Origin: Planctomycetota bacterium
GTDB lineage: Bacteria > Planctomycetota > Phycisphaerae > Sedimentisphaerales > Anaerobacaceae
Reading direction: 5' to 3'
NCBI GenBank assembly: GCA_019456255.1
Contig: VRUG01000002.1
Location: 124,001 to 188,000 of the forward strand
Length of the DNA: 64,000 nucleotides
The position numbers and the translations under genes are program-made. This document shows, one piece after another, positions 53,709 through 64,000 of this stretch. Position 1 is the first letter of the stretch; each line of letters starts with the position of its first letter. The notes beneath the pieces were generated by a model, which did no database searches, was not told the origin of the DNA, and worked only from the letters and a program-made list of their open reading frames with translations.

Positions 53709-56420
53709 TTAACCTGCCAGTTTTTCTTTTATCAATTCAACCGCTTTTTTTAGTGCTTCATCTATTTTAGCAGGATCCTTGCCGCCGGCCTGTGCCATTT
53801 GAGGCCTGCCGCCTCCGCCTCCCCCGACAATCGGCGCAATCTCTTTGATAAGGTCACCAGCCTTTAAGCCTTTTTTAATAAGGTCATCGGTAACGCCGGA
53901 GATTAATGTCACTTTCCCTTCGTCGTCGGCAAACCCAAAAACTACCGCCGCTGACTTGGCCTTTTTCTTTAGCATATCAATGGCGGCTCTGGCCTGCTCG
54001 ACCGATGTGGCGGGCAATTTAGATGTGATGACCGAACTGTTACCGACTTTCTCACAGCTGTCCAATAGCTTTCTGGCTTCGGCCATTATATCGACACCGG
54101 ATTGCTTAGCAGCAGTCTTAAGCTGCTTTGCCAACTTTTTATTGTCCTTTAGTATCGCAGCGACCCGCATCGGCAGCTCTTCTACCGGAACTTTCAACAG
54201 TACTGAAAGCTCGTCAACAATGTCACTTCGTTTTTCCAGATACTCGCCAAGGCCTGAACCTGTCATAGCCGTTATCCTCCTTACACCTGCCGATATACTT
54301 TCTTCTTTGATTATTTTAAAGTTCCCAATACTGCCGACACTGTCAACGTGAGTACCGCCGCAAAACTCTTTACTAAACGCCTCATTGATACCCTTTTCCG
54401 ACGCAGCGCCAATAGCAACAACGCGAACATCATTGCCATACTTTTCCCCGAACAGTGCCATGGCCCCGAGCTTTTCAGCGTCGACCCGTTGCATCGTCTT
54501 GCACGTCACCGGCGCATCAGCTATTATCTTTTCTTTGATAAGAGTTTCGACCTTCTTTGCTTCCTCGCCGGTTAATGCTCTCGGGCACGTAAAGTCAAAT
54601 CTCAAGTAATCCTCGGAGACAAGACTTCCCTGCTGGGCTATCGCCTCACCGCAGACCTGTTGCAGCGCCCATTGCAATAAATGCGTAGCGGTATGGTTTT
54701 TCTTAATCGAATTTCTATCTTTACTGATATGCGCCTTTGCCTTGTCACCAACACTCAGGCTGCCTTGCCCAACTTTTCCCTGATGCAGTACGCAATTGGC
54801 GATTTTACTGGTAGCTTCGACAATAAATTTACCGCTGGCCGATTCAATCGTGCCGCAATCACCGACCTGCCCGCCTGATTCAGCGTAAAAACATGTCTTG
54901 TCGAGAACTATACTGGTTTCGGTGCCCGTTTCAATCTGCCCTTCGGTTTTAAAACCGTCGCTGTCAATAAAGCCGAGTATTTCACTCTCACAGCTGTCAG
55001 CTTTATACTTGTGCAAGTCTTCTGTTGTCGGCAATTCAACATCGGTAAGCGCGGTCATAAACGAATCGGTTTTTTGTGCAGCTCTTGCGCGCTGCCTTTG
55101 CTGTTCCATCAGCTCGTTGAATTTGTCACTATCTACCTTCAACCCTCTTTCCTGAGCCATCAATCGCGTCAGGTCAAACGGAAAACCGTAAGTATCGTAA
55201 AGCTGAAAGGCGTCTTCAGCGTCAATGGTTTCGCCTTTTGCTTTTGCCGCTGCGGCATTAAAAATATCGATACCCCTGTCGAGCGTTCTGTTAAAGCTCA
55301 CCTCTTCGGATTCGATGACCGTAGAAACATAATCGATGCGGGCCCGAACCTCGCCAAAAGCCTCGCCCATATATTCAGCGACCACCGGTGCGACTTTGTA
55401 CAGGAAAGGCTCATGCATATCGAGCTCTCTTCCGAACCTGCATGCCCGTCGAAGTATCCTGCGAATCACATACCCTCTGCCGTCATTAGAAGGTACCGCG
55501 CCATCGGTAATAGCGAATGTCAATGCCCGGATGTGGTCGGCAATCACCCGAAAGGCGTTGTCGGTTTTATTGCCAAGCGTCGAAGTATATCTATGACCTG
55601 TCATTTCGCTTAGATGATTGATAACAGGCATGAATAGATCCGTGTCGTAGTTACTCTTTTTATTTTGAAGTACAGCGACGATTCTTTCAAGCCCGGCACC
55701 GGTATCGACATGTTTAGCGCTTAAAGGATTAAGCGTACCGTTCTCGCCGCGATTAAACTGGATAAAGACCAGGTTCCATAATTCAATAAATCGTGCACAC
55801 CCGCAATTGACAGCGCATTTATGACCGGCAACATTTTTCATATCGCAGTTCTCCGGGCCTAAATCGATATGAATTTCGCTGCACGGCCCACACGGCCCTG
55901 TAGCACCCATCTCCCAGAAGTTGTCCTTTTTGCCGCATGCTAAAACACGGTCAGCCGATATTGAAGTGGCTTTTTTCCAGAGCTCTTTGGCCTCGGTATC
56001 CCGGGGCGTACCGTCTTTTTCGCTGCCCTGGAAAACCGTTGCCCAAAGTTTGTCAGGGTCAATCTCCCAAACCTCTGTTAAAAGTTGCCACGCCCATTCG
56101 ATGGCTTCAGCTTTAAAGTAATCACCAAACGACCAGTTGCCAAGCATCTCAAAAAAAGTATGGTGATATGTATCTTTGCCGACCTCTTCAAGGTCATTGT
56201 GTTTGCCGCTTACGCGAAGACACTTTTGGCTGTTGGCGGCGCGTTTGCATTTCGGGACGGTCAGCCCCATGAAGATATCCTTGAACTGATTCATCCCGGC
56301 ATTTGCGAAAAGCAAAGTATTGTCACCGATAGGGACTATTGGCGAGCTGGGAACAAAATCATGCCCCTTTTCCCTGAAAAAATCTATAAAGCTGGTTCGT
56401 ATCTCTTTCGCGGTTAGCAC
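53709..56420 (-). CDS. alaS: alanyl-tRNA synthetase
   Basis: Charges tRNA-Ala. Class II core at residues 1-240 (FIDFFREKGHDFVPSSPIVP, NAGMNQFKDIFMG), tRNA-binding helices, editing domain (NHTATHLLQWALQQV, FCGGTHVDSVGSIG with zinc-binding Cys/His), and the C-Ala domain with GGGGGGRPQMAQAGG. 903 residues, normal. Lies downstream of recA on the same strand. Confidence 0.97.
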   Translation of the reverse strand: MLTAKEIRTSFIDFFREKGHDFVPSSPIVPIGDNTLLFANAGMNQFKDIFMGLTVPKCKRAANSQKCLRVSGKHNDLEEVGKDTYHHTFFEMLGNWSFGDYFKAEAIEWAWQLLTEVWEIDPDKLWATVFQGSEKDGTPRDTEAKELWKKATSISADRVLACGKKDNFWEMGATGPCGPCSEIHIDLGPENCDMKNVAGHKCAVNCGCARFIELWNLVFIQFNRGENGTLNPLSAKHVDTGAGLERIVAVLQNKKSNYDTDLFMPVINHLSEMTGHRYTSTLGNKTDNAFRVIADHIRALTFAITDGAVPSNDGRGYVIRRILRRACRFGRELDMHEPFLYKVAPVVAEYMGEAFGEVRARIDYVSTVIESEEVSFNRTLDRGIDIFNAAAAKAKGETIDAEDAFQLYDTYGFPFDLTRLMAQERGLKVDSDKFNELMEQQRQRARAAQKTDSFMTALTDVELPTTEDLHKYKADSCESEILGFIDSDGFKTEGQIETGTETSIVLDKTCFYAESGGQVGDCGTIESASGKFIVEATSKIANCVLHQGKVGQGSLSVGDKAKAHISKDRNSIKKNHTATHLLQWALQQVCGEAIAQQGSLVSEDYLRFDFTCPRALTGEEAKKVETLIKEKIIADAPVTCKTMQRVDAEKLGAMALFGEKYGNDVRVVAIGAASEKGINEAFSKEFCGGTHVDSVGSIGNFKIIKEESISAGVRRITAMTGSGLGEYLEKRSDIVDELSVLLKVPVEELPMRVAAILKDNKKLAKQLKTAAKQSGVDIMAEARKLLDSCEKVGNSSVITSKLPATSVEQARAAIDMLKKKAKSAAVVFGFADDEGKVTLISGVTDDLIKKGLKAGDLIKEIAPIVGGGGGGRPQMAQAGGKDPAKIDEALKKAVELIKEKLAG

Positions 56421-56453
56421 GTTGAACTTTTCCTTACCGTTTTTAAATGCCGA

Positions 56454-57512
56454 CTATTCAGACTTCAGGCCCTTGGCAATCAGGATTTTCTCTTTTATTT
56501 CCTCGCAAAGGTCAGGGTTCTCTTTCAAAAGCTTTTTAGCGTTTTCTCTTCCCTGCCCAAGCCGCATCTCACCGTAGTTTAACCATGCACCGCTTTTTTG
56601 CACAACATCACAAGTAACACCCAAATCGAGCATGTCACCTTCATAGCTTATCCCGCTGTCAAACATGATATCGAATTCGGTGTCGCGGAAGGGCGGTGCA
56701 ATCTTGTTCTTCACTACTCTTACCCGCACCCTGTTTCCGACTGCGCCGGCAACTGCGTCTTTTATCGTTGCGATGCGCCTTATATCAAGCCGTATCGAAC
56801 TGTAAAACTTCAATGCTCTGCCGCCCGGAGTGGTCTCAGGATTGCCGAACATGACCCCTATCTTCATACGTATCTGGTTTATGAAAATAATTGAGGTCTT
56901 GCTCTTGTTTATAATAGCTGTCAGCTTTCGCATCGCCTGACTCATCAGCCTGGCCTGCAGGCCCATATGACTGGCGCCCATGTCCCCTTCGATTTCAGCC
57001 TTGGGAGTGAGAGCTGCAACCGAGTCGACAACGATAATATCAATTGAATTGGATTTGACCAGCATCTCAACAATTTCAAGTGCCTGCTCGCCGGTGTCTG
57101 GCTGACTAACAAGCATGCTGCTCACATCAACGCCCAGCTTTTTGGCCCACGTTGTATCAAGTGCGTGTTCAGCGTCAATAAAAGCTGCAACGCCGCCTAG
57201 CTTTTGTGCGCTTGCTATTACATGCAGGGCCAGCGTAGTTTTGCCCGATGATTCCGGGCCGTATAATTCCGTAATTCGCCCCCGCGGGATGCCTTTTCCG
57301 CCCAATGCCAAATCCAGCGATAGTGCACCGGTGGGAATACCTTCAATCTTGGCATAACAGCTTTCGTCCATTTGCATAATGGCGCCTTGGCCATATTGCT
57401 TTTCGATTTGAGCTATCACCTGTTTCAATGCCGAATCTTTGTCGCCGGCATTTAGGGGTACGATCTTTGATTTGGAACCTTTTTTTGCTTGGATACTTTT
57501 TGTCTTTGCCAT
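56454..57512 (-). CDS. recA: recombinase RecA
   Basis: Strand-exchange and SOS co-protease. Walker [14 protein letters not shown], Walker [21 protein letters not shown]-type region, DNA loops [19 protein letters not shown] and [20 protein letters not shown]. 352 residues from ATG 57512, which has GGAGG before it; an in-frame extension of 17 codons would overlap thpR. Ends 33 bp before alaS. Confidence 0.97.
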   Translation of the reverse strand: MAKTKSIQAKKGSKSKIVPLNAGDKDSALKQVIAQIEKQYGQGAIMQMDESCYAKIEGIPTGALSLDLALGGKGIPRGRITELYGPESSGKTTLALHVIASAQKLGGVAAFIDAEHALDTTWAKKLGVDVSSMLVSQPDTGEQALEIVEMLVKSNSIDIIVVDSVAALTPKAEIEGDMGASHMGLQARLMSQAMRKLTAIINKSKTSIIFINQIRMKIGVMFGNPETTPGGRALKFYSSIRLDIRRIATIKDAVAGAVGNRVRVRVVKNKIAPPFRDTEFDIMFDSGISYEGDMLDLGVTCDVVQKSGAWLNYGEMRLGQGRENAKKLLKENPDLCEEIKEKILIAKGLKSE

Positions 57513-57537
57513 GTTTGGATCCTCCAATTCTGTTTTA

Positions 57538-58104
57538 TTATTGCAATTTAAAATTCCCGACAACCGTGTAAACAGGACCCGTTGGCATCAATTGGCTTTG
57601 ATAGATCTTAACCGAATCGACCGCAACTGTCCCTGCCTTAAAATCTTCGTAATCACTACATATATTGGCAAACTCAAAGCCTGCCTGCGTATTTTTAATC
57701 CTGCAAAGCGTCAGATGCCCCGCGTACTTCCTGTTCTCTTTGGGCCAGCCTGCATGAGCCAAATGCTCTTCAAGCTCATTTGCCAATTCGCAAAGCTTCT
57801 CGCTTCCATTGCCCGTGCCGACCCAAAGCACCCTTGCGATTTTGCCGCCGAAACAACCAAGCTTTCCTATATCAAGGTTGAAACACTTGAATCTGCCCGC
57901 GATATCTTTCACAATATCGCACAGGTCCGTAACATCCCTGTCTTTAACTTCACCTAAAAATTTTAATGTCAGATGGATATTTTCCGTGTTTACCCACTTA
58001 ACATAATATTCTTTGATATCAACCCGCCCTTGAATCTGCTTTTGCAGACCGCGTAGCGAGTTTTTAATTTTCTTATTGATATCTATTGCAATAAATAATC
58101 GCAT
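57538..58104 (-). CDS. thpR: RNA 2',3'-cyclic phosphodiesterase (LigT family)
   Basis: Opens 2',3'-cyclic phosphates on RNA. The two HxTx motifs are HLTLKFLG (near residue 50) and HLTLCRIK (near 130). Opening [14 protein letters not shown] is typical. 188 residues. Lies 10 bp after the PfkB gene. Confidence 0.94.
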   Translation of the reverse strand: MRLFIAIDINKKIKNSLRGLQKQIQGRVDIKEYYVKWVNTENIHLTLKFLGEVKDRDVTDLCDIVKDIAGRFKCFNLDIGKLGCFGGKIARVLWVGTGNGSEKLCELANELEEHLAHAGWPKENRKYAGHLTLCRIKNTQAGFEFANICSDYEDFKAGTVAVDSVKIYQSQLMPTGPVYTVVGNFKLQ

Positions 58105-58114
58105 TATTTTATTA

Positions 58115-59020
58115 TTAAAATTGTGTCAATTTTCTTAAGGTTTCAAATCTCTTTTCGATATCCTCTTTTTTAATTGCTGTCAGCCCTTCAAGCGAGAAAT
58201 CGGAAATCGTAAACGATGCCAAAACAGTACCGTAGGCGACAGCGGTTTTTAACGATTCAAAATCGGTAAGCCCAGCCTGTGCCATATAACCCATAAGCCC
58301 GCCTGCAAAACTGTCACCGGCGCCGGTTGGGTCCTTGACCTGGGTAGCGGGAAATGCCGGCAATATGAAATTCTCGCCATCGCTATTGCAGACCAAAGAA
58401 CCAGATTCACCTTTTTTAATAATCGCAACCGTCGGACCCATTCCTAAAATACTCTGCCCGGCTTTTATTAAATTACTTTCATCTGCCAGCATCCGCGCCT
58501 CATCCTCATTGAGAACAAGACAGTTGATTTTTTCCAGCAGCTGTTTGAGTTCATCGCGATGCCCCTGAATCCAGCAGTTCATGGTATCAGCCGCCACGAA
58601 AACCGGGTCGTCAACCTGTTCAAGAAGCTCGAGCTGCAGCGCAGGAGCGGTATTCGCCAGGAACAAAAACTTACTGTCCTTGAATTCATCCGGTACTACA
58701 GGCGGCGCTTCGGCAAGAACGTTTAATTCCACGTTGTCTGTGATTGCTTCGTTCATCGTATCGTGATACGAACCTTTCCAGCGGAAGGTCTTACTGTGGT
58801 CCCGAACTTCAAGTCCGGCAAGGTCAACCTCTCTGCCGGCAAAAATTTCGGCCAAATTAAAAGGGCAGTCGGCACCAACGGCACCGATAAAACGCACAGG
58901 CGAAAAGAAACTCGCCGCCATACTAAAATAAACCGCTGACCCGCCAAGACAATTTTCACTCACACCAAATGGCGTCGTGACTGTATCAATTCCAATTGAA
59001 CCAGTTACTAATAATGACAT
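58115..59020 (-). CDS. PfkB-family sugar kinase
   Basis: Ribokinase-like fold: GSIGIDTVTTPFG and GGSAVYFSMAASFF at the start, DPTGAGDSFAGGLMGYMAQA near residue 235 with the catalytic Asp and anion hole. 301 residues. Substrate (sugar or nucleoside) cannot be told; no sugar operon is nearby. Confidence 0.9.
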   Translation of the reverse strand: MSLLVTGSIGIDTVTTPFGVSENCLGGSAVYFSMAASFFSPVRFIGAVGADCPFNLAEIFAGREVDLAGLEVRDHSKTFRWKGSYHDTMNEAITDNVELNVLAEAPPVVPDEFKDSKFLFLANTAPALQLELLEQVDDPVFVAADTMNCWIQGHRDELKQLLEKINCLVLNEDEARMLADESNLIKAGQSILGMGPTVAIIKKGESGSLVCNSDGENFILPAFPATQVKDPTGAGDSFAGGLMGYMAQAGLTDFESLKTAVAYGTVLASFTISDFSLEGLTAIKKEDIEKRFETLRKLTQF

Positions 59021-59043
59021 TCCTAAACTCCCTTTACTTGCGA

Positions 59044-60867
59044 TTAACTTTTAAATTTTTCTATAGTGTTATCAATTCTGGCTAAGGTATTTTCTTTGCC
59101 GAGAATCTTTACCGAATCAAAAATCGGCGGGCTGACCATCGTTCCCGATATAGCGACCCGTAAAGGCTGAGCGACCTTGCCCAGACCAACCTCTTTTTCC
59201 TCTGCCAATGCCCGCAGCATAGCCTCCAGAGCCTCTTCGGTAAACGGCTCCATATCAGCTAATTTGCCCCGAATAACATGCAGAATATCAAGTGCGCCCT
59301 CTTTTAGCAAAACCTTTTTGACCGCTTTCGGGTCATATTCGATATTGTCGCTGTCAGAGAAAAAGAACCTGCTTTTCTTCTCAATATCCTCCAGCGTCCT
59401 TGCGCCCTCGCAGATTTTTATAAGCGTTGAAAGTAATGCGTCATCAGCTTTTAAAACCGGCGAGTCGATGATTTTTATATAATCTTTAAAATGGCTTAAA
59501 AGTTTTTCCTTGTCTACCAGCTTAAGATGCTCAACATTAAAAGAGATAAGTTTTTTGCGGTCGAACAAGCTATTAGATTTTGCCAGACGCGAGATATCGA
59601 AACTTGAAATAAGTTCATCTCTACTCATGATTTCACGGTCGCCGCCCGGGCTCCAGCCTAAAAGAGCCAGAAAATTAACCATCGTTTCCGGAAGGTAACC
59701 GCCTCTTAAAAAATCCACCACATTAATTTCGGGTAGATCAAGATCAAGATATTCAGCTTCACCTATGATTATCGGTTCATCAAAAGCCACTTTTCCTTCC
59801 TTAAACTTTTTCACCTCAGAAGGTGTCGAGCCAATTTTGTGTGCTAAAGCAGCTTCAGATTTATTTATCATTTCGTTTCGGAGAGAGCGATTCCCCCCAC
59901 CATTTTTTGCTGCTGCTGTGGCTATTATAGTAGAGTCTACCCCTAATTCTTCTGCCCATTTATTGATAAGACTAGAATCTTTGGGAGTAGCATTATCGTC
60001 AAGAAAACGTTCGAATTGTTCCGGTTCAGTTTTGATAGCGTCTAAAAGATAAGCAGAAGGATTGTCTATTATTTCCCGTCGCAGCCTCTTGCCCCTTTCA
60101 CGTTTGGAAAGTTTTCCGCCCCCTTCACTTACCGTAACTGACATATGGGCATAGACAGGCGTCCTGAAACCAAGCGCCGCCTGCAATACCTGATGGCCTG
60201 GCGTATTCATCAAATGTTCCTGGCCCCGAATTACATGCGTCACACCCATAAGCTCATCGTCAACAACGCACGCGAAATGATAGGTCGGAAAGCCGTCACG
60301 TTTTTGTATGACAAAATCACCTATTTCACTGGCAGCAAAAGTCACTTCGCCCCGGACAATATCATTAACTACAATCGGCTTATCATTGGGTACAGCGAAA
60401 CGCACCGTGACAGGTTTGCCTTGAGCTTTCGCTTTTTCGGCATCACTTTCATCGGGGAAATTCTCGGGACGCGGATAAGTAAAATTCTTTTTTTCCGCCG
60501 CCGCCTTGTCGCGAAGCACCTGCACTTCTTCGGGTGTATCAAAGCAGTAGTAAGCCTTTTTCTCTTCGAGAAGCTGCTTTAGATATTTGTCATAGATATC
60601 GCGCCGCTGACTCTGCAGATAAGGCCCGTTTGGCCCTTCAACACCGGGCCCTTCGTCCCAGTCAATACCAAGCCATTTCAAATCCGCCATCACCTGCTGC
60701 ATTGCCGTGGGGGTGTTGCGGCTCAAATCCGTATCTTCGATGCGAAGGATAAATATCCCGCCGGTTTTTTTGGCATAAAGCCAGTTAAATAAAGCGGTTC
60801 GGGCGCCGCCGACATGCAAATATCCCGTCGGTGACGGAGCAAAACGCGTTACTGTCTTTTCGCTCAT
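59044..60867 (-). CDS. gltX: glutamyl-tRNA synthetase with a large insertion
   Basis: Charges tRNA-Glu. Class I core: FAPSPTGYLHVGGARTALFN (HIGH-like), IEDTDLSRNTP, and the KMSKS counterpart KLSKRERGK at 252-260. Right after it come about 120 extra residues (260-380) before the normal VVDFLRGGYLPETMVNFLAL. The anticodon domain follows. 607 residues against about 470-490 in most bacteria. The insertion is Asn/Ala/Lys/Glu-rich and I do not recognise it. Confidence 0.93.
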   Translation of the reverse strand: MSEKTVTRFAPSPTGYLHVGGARTALFNWLYAKKTGGIFILRIEDTDLSRNTPTAMQQVMADLKWLGIDWDEGPGVEGPNGPYLQSQRRDIYDKYLKQLLEEKKAYYCFDTPEEVQVLRDKAAAEKKNFTYPRPENFPDESDAEKAKAQGKPVTVRFAVPNDKPIVVNDIVRGEVTFAASEIGDFVIQKRDGFPTYHFACVVDDELMGVTHVIRGQEHLMNTPGHQVLQAALGFRTPVYAHMSVTVSEGGGKLSKRERGKRLRREIIDNPSAYLLDAIKTEPEQFERFLDDNATPKDSSLINKWAEELGVDSTIIATAAAKNGGGNRSLRNEMINKSEAALAHKIGSTPSEVKKFKEGKVAFDEPIIIGEAEYLDLDLPEINVVDFLRGGYLPETMVNFLALLGWSPGGDREIMSRDELISSFDISRLAKSNSLFDRKKLISFNVEHLKLVDKEKLLSHFKDYIKIIDSPVLKADDALLSTLIKICEGARTLEDIEKKSRFFFSDSDNIEYDPKAVKKVLLKEGALDILHVIRGKLADMEPFTEEALEAMLRALAEEKEVGLGKVAQPLRVAISGTMVSPPIFDSVKILGKENTLARIDNTIEKFKS

Positions 60868-61041
60868 AAATTCAAATCTCCGTTCGATGCGTAAACTATG
60901 CCAAAAACGCTAAGTTAAGCTACCATAAGCCCATTGTCAAGAATATGATGCACCGCTGTGCCAATTAGCAGCTAAAATTATTAATTTGAGATGGTTACCT
61001 CTTTTCTAACCCCGTTTATTGTGCTAAATTGTCATCTTAAT

Positions 61042-61518
61042 ATGGATGCCAAAGACAGACAGCTAAGCCCGGCCGATTTCGCCGAGGTGGTTAAAAGGAC
61101 CCCTCTGGTTTCGATAGACCTGATCGTTCTTAACGGCAATGATGAGGTACTGTTAGGCTTCCGCAGCAACGAACCCGCCGCAGATAGCTGGTTTGTCCCC
61201 GGAGGCAGGATCGCAAAGGACGAGAGAATCTCCCAGGCGTTCGGGCGGATAACCGAAAACGAGCTGGGGGTAGCCTTGAAATGCGAGGATGCTCAGTTTG
61301 CCGGAGTCTTTGAGCACTTATATCCGACTAATTTTACAAGAAAGGGAAATTTCGGCACCCATTACGTGGTGCTGGCATATAAGATTAAAATTGATGAAGA
61401 CATACTCAATTTGCCGACCGACCAGCACAGCCAATATAAATGGGTCAGCGGCGAAGCAGCAAAAAATGAAAAGAATATACACCCTAACACGATGGCATAT
61501 TTTGAAGGCTATATCTAA
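61042..61518 (+). CDS. gmm: GDP-mannose mannosyl hydrolase-like Nudix protein
   Basis: Nudix fold with the modified box of GDP-mannose hydrolases: VPGGRIAKDERISQAFGRIT followed by ENELG, where the usual REUXEE glutamates are changed. LVSIDLIVLNGNDEVLLGFR and HYVVLAYKI support it. About 158 residues from ATG 61042. It lies 3 bp before glnS on the same strand. Confidence 0.88.
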   Translation: MDAKDRQLSPADFAEVVKRTPLVSIDLIVLNGNDEVLLGFRSNEPAADSWFVPGGRIAKDERISQAFGRITENELGVALKCEDAQFAGVFEHLYPTNFTRKGNFGTHYVVLAYKIKIDEDILNLPTDQHSQYKWVSGEAAKNEKNIHPNTMAYFEGYI

Positions 61519-61521
61519 ATT

Positions 61522-63219
61522 ATGAGCGAAGAAAATACTACAGAAAGACTTGATTTTGTCCGCACAATCGTTGCAGGCGACAACAAAACCGGCAAGTGGG
61601 GCGGCAAGGTAATAACCCGATTTCCGCCCGAACCCAACGGTTTTCTGCATATAGGCCACGCGAAAAGTATTTGCCTGAACTTCGGTATCGCTACGGAATT
61701 CTCCGGCGTTTGCAATCTGCGTTTCGATGACACAAATCCCACAAAGGAAGAGCAGGAATATGTCGACTCGATAATAGAGGACGTTAAATGGCTTGGCTGG
61801 GAGTTCGGAGACGGACCGCTTTTCGCTTCGGATTATTTCAAGCAGATGTATGACTATGCAATCGAGCTTATAAAAAAAGGAAAAGCCTACGTCTGCGATT
61901 TGACCGCAGAAGAAACAAGAGAGTATCGCGGCACCTTAACTGAATCCGGCAAGGACAGCCCGCATCGAGATAGAAGCGTCGAGGAAAATCTCGACCTGTT
62001 CGAGAAAATGAAAAAAGGCGATTTTCCCGACGGCAGCAAAACATTAAAAGCCAAAATCGACATGGCCAGCCCAAACCTTAATATGCGAGACCCGGTTATG
62101 TATCGAATCCTCCACGCAACCCACCACAGAACCGGTGACAATTGGTGCGTATATCCGATGTATGACTGGGCACACGGAATTGAAGATTCAATTGAAGGTA
62201 TCACCCATTCGATTTGCACACTTGAATTTGAAAATCATCGCCCGTTATATGACTGGTTCCTGGACCAGCTTGGCATCCACCACCCTCAGCAGATTGAATT
62301 TGCAAGGCTTGCATTGACTTACACCGTTATGAGCAAACGAAAACTGCTCGAACTGGTCGAAGATGGTTTGGTAAATGGTTGGGATGACCCGAGAATGCCG
62401 AGCCTTTCAGGATTGCGAAGAAGAGGTTTTTCGCCGGAGGCAATTCGAAATTTCTGCAAAACGATAGGCGTAAATAAATTTAACAGCACCATCGACCTGG
62501 CCCTGCTCGAACATTGCCTGCGCGAGGACCTCAATAAAACATCGCCGCGGGTAATGGCGGTGCTCCGGCCTTTAAAGGTTGTTATCGATAATTATCCTGA
62601 TGGTCAGGTCGAAGAACTTGATGCGATCAATAATCCTAACGATGAATCAGCTGGCACGCGCAAGGTCCCGTTCTCAAAGGTGATTTATATTGAGCAGGAA
62701 GATTTTATGGAAGAGCCGCCAAAGAAATTCTTCCGCCTTGCGCCGGGACGCGAGGTGCGGCTTCGCTATGCGTACTTTATTATCTGTACCGATGTAGTAA
62801 AAGATGAAAACGGAAATGTCGTTGAGCTTCACTGTACCTACGACCCAGCCACAAAAGGAGGCGACGCTCCCGATGGCAGAAAAGTCAAGGCTACACTTCA
62901 TTGGGTCTCTGATGAAAAGGCACTGAATGCTGAAATTCGTTTGTATGACCACCTTTTCACAAAGGAAAATCCGTCAGATACTAAAGAGAACCATGACTTC
63001 AAATCAAACATTAATTCTAATTCGCTTGAAGTGCTTACAAACTGCAAAGTCGAGCCTTCGTTGGCCTGTGCTAAGCCGCTGGACAGATTCCAGTTTGAAA
63101 GATTAGGCTATTTTTGCCTCGACTATGATAGCTCAGATGGAAAACTTGTATTCAATCGAACAGCTATTTTGCGGGATACATGGGCGAAGCTGCAAAAGGC
63201 CCAGAAGAAAAAATCATAA
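61522..63219 (+). CDS. glnS: glutaminyl-tRNA synthetase
   Basis: Charges tRNA-Gln directly. HIGH motif [44 protein letters not shown] counterpart [15 protein letters not shown], and beta-barrel anticodon domains to the end. 565 residues. It fits with tRNA-Gln at 4.6 kb; the cell charges tRNA-Gln directly rather than through GatCAB, at least in part. Adjacent to trpC, tail to tail. Confidence 0.97.
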   Translation: MSEENTTERLDFVRTIVAGDNKTGKWGGKVITRFPPEPNGFLHIGHAKSICLNFGIATEFSGVCNLRFDDTNPTKEEQEYVDSIIEDVKWLGWEFGDGPLFASDYFKQMYDYAIELIKKGKAYVCDLTAEETREYRGTLTESGKDSPHRDRSVEENLDLFEKMKKGDFPDGSKTLKAKIDMASPNLNMRDPVMYRILHATHHRTGDNWCVYPMYDWAHGIEDSIEGITHSICTLEFENHRPLYDWFLDQLGIHHPQQIEFARLALTYTVMSKRKLLELVEDGLVNGWDDPRMPSLSGLRRRGFSPEAIRNFCKTIGVNKFNSTIDLALLEHCLREDLNKTSPRVMAVLRPLKVVIDNYPDGQVEELDAINNPNDESAGTRKVPFSKVIYIEQEDFMEEPPKKFFRLAPGREVRLRYAYFIICTDVVKDENGNVVELHCTYDPATKGGDAPDGRKVKATLHWVSDEKALNAEIRLYDHLFTKENPSDTKENHDFKSNINSNSLEVLTNCKVEPSLACAKPLDRFQFERLGYFCLDYDSSDGKLVFNRTAILRDTWAKLQKAQKKKS

Positions 63220-64000
63220 TCAGCCAAACAGTTCCTTGAATTTATCCTCTATCGACGGACTCTCGCAAAGCGTCTGGCCTATCAGAACCGCGGAAGCGCC
63301 GACGGAAATAAGTTTTTCAACATCCTGGCGGGTTTTGATTCCGCTTTCTGCGACAAACTGCTTGTTGCCATCGTCAAGAAGGCTGGCTAATCGACCGGTA
63401 TTATTTATGTCCACTTCCATCGTATCGAGGTTGCGGTTGTTTATGCCAAGTACGCTGTACCCTTTCCTTGGAAAACCGGTAAGGCTTCGCACGGCCAGTA
63501 ATGTATCGGCGTGATGGACTTCCAGAAGTACGGTAAGCGTCAAGTCTGCTGCGGCAATCATCAAATCCATAAGCACACCGGGTTTAATTGCGTCAGCTAT
63601 CAATAGTATCGCATCAGCACCGGCGGCGCGGGCCTCGAAAAGTTGGTATTCATCGATGATAAAATCTTTTCGAAGAACGGGGACATCAACAGCATCTTTA
63701 ACCAGTTGGAGGTATTCGAGTTTGCCCTGAAAATATTTTTCGTCGGTCAATACACTGATTGCATCTGCGCCGCAGGCCTTGTAAATAGTTGCGATTTCGA
63801 CAGGGTCAAAATCTTCACGTATGACACCTGCTGACGGTGAGGCTTTTTTGACTTCAGCGATAACATTCAACCCTCGCGGGTTTTTCTTGGTTATAGCTTT
63901 ATAGAAGTTGCGGCATTTTGGCAGAGACATAGCGCGGTCCTTGAGCTCATCCAGAGGCGTTTGCGACTTTAGCTTCTCGACCTCAATTTTTTTATCTGCA
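63220..64000 (-). CDS. trpC: indole-3-glycerol phosphate synthase, partial (window edge)
   Basis: Tryptophan synthesis. Motifs: NVIAEVKKASPSAGVIREDF, SVLTDEKYFQG, VLRKDFIIDEYQLFEARAAG, GINNRNLDTMEVD and VAESGIKTRQDV. The frame continues past the first ATG-like codon at 63930 to the window end, reading KIEVEKLKSQTPLDELKDRA, the usual N-terminal helix; the start lies beyond 64000. Confidence 0.95.
   Translation of the reverse strand, partial: ADKKIEVEKLKSQTPLDELKDRAMSLPKCRNFYKAITKKNPRGLNVIAEVKKASPSAGVIREDFDPVEIATIYKACGADAISVLTDEKYFQGKLEYLQLVKDAVDVPVLRKDFIIDEYQLFEARAAGADAILLIADAIKPGVLMDLMIAAADLTLTVLLEVHHADTLLAVRSLTGFPRKGYSVLGINNRNLDTMEVDINNTGRLASLLDDGNKQFVAESGIKTRQDVEKLISVGASAVLIGQTLCESPSIEDKFKELFG

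Overview
The window is a gene-dense stretch of a bacterial chromosome. There are about 62 protein genes, one tRNA, a probable replication origin and two unassigned structured RNA candidates. The organism is most likely a planctomycete of the Phycisphaerae type. This is an inference from several observations: a solitary H-X9-DG type prepilin gene, an ECF sigma gene overlapping a large carboxypeptidase-regulatory/thioredoxin-fold membrane protein, ribosomal proteins with long acidic tails, separate coaC and coaB genes, and gyrB/dnaN/DciA next to the origin without dnaA. No rRNA gene is present to confirm the phylum. No phage, insertion sequence or CRISPR array is visible.

Layout. 0-4.9 kb (minus): a translation operon running tRNA-Gln, prs, rplY, pth, rpsF, ssb, rpsR, rplI, headed by an unassigned structured RNA behind a good promoter. 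5-9.2 kb: DUF488, an M29 aminopeptidase and ftsK. 9.4-12.3 kb: a glutamate-synthase-like flavoenzyme divergent from an NrpR-type nitrogen regulator, with two inverted repeats between them. 12.3-15.1 kb: a Cache-PAS sensor without an output domain and a TPR lipoprotein. 15.4-17.9 kb: the ECF sigma factor and its coupled membrane protein. 17.9-22.3 kb: gyrB, dciA-like and dnaN (all minus), then a probable oriC with two perfect DnaA boxes. 22.3-28.1 kb: a WYL regulator, a small lipoprotein, cdaA and cdaR for c-di-AMP, and a CstA transporter with an added lipoprotein domain. 28.2-34.4 kb: der, an NfeD/ClpP-like protein, a four-gene XRE/membrane-protein operon behind a palindrome, a zinc-ribbon/PH protein, and a frameshifted dcd coupled to an unknown gene. 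34.7-40.6 kb: ogt, pheA, tpiA, secG, yicC, gmk, rpoZ, coaC, coaB. 40.6-44.7 kb (minus): ald, pyrE, purB, an aldo/keto reductase. 44.8-48.9 kb: unknown genes, a candidate small RNA with crossing helices, queA and the prepilin-like gene. 49-53.7 kb: aconitase, a LOG-family gene broken by a 10-bp tandem duplication, an unknown anchored protein and hisD. 53.7-60.9 kb (minus): alaS, recA, thpR, a PfkB kinase, gltX with a large insertion. 61-64 kb: a GDP-mannose-type Nudix enzyme, glnS, and trpC cut by the window edge.

Most genes are housekeeping: translation, DNA replication, nucleotide and amino-acid synthesis. Genes left of the origin are almost all on the minus strand, as expected for leftward leading-strand synthesis. 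The best leads for new biology are the two RNA candidates, the NrpR operator region, the paralogous membrane-protein operon with its palindrome, the altered DGA motif of CdaA, and the two genes with near-perfect coding potential each broken by one small indel.
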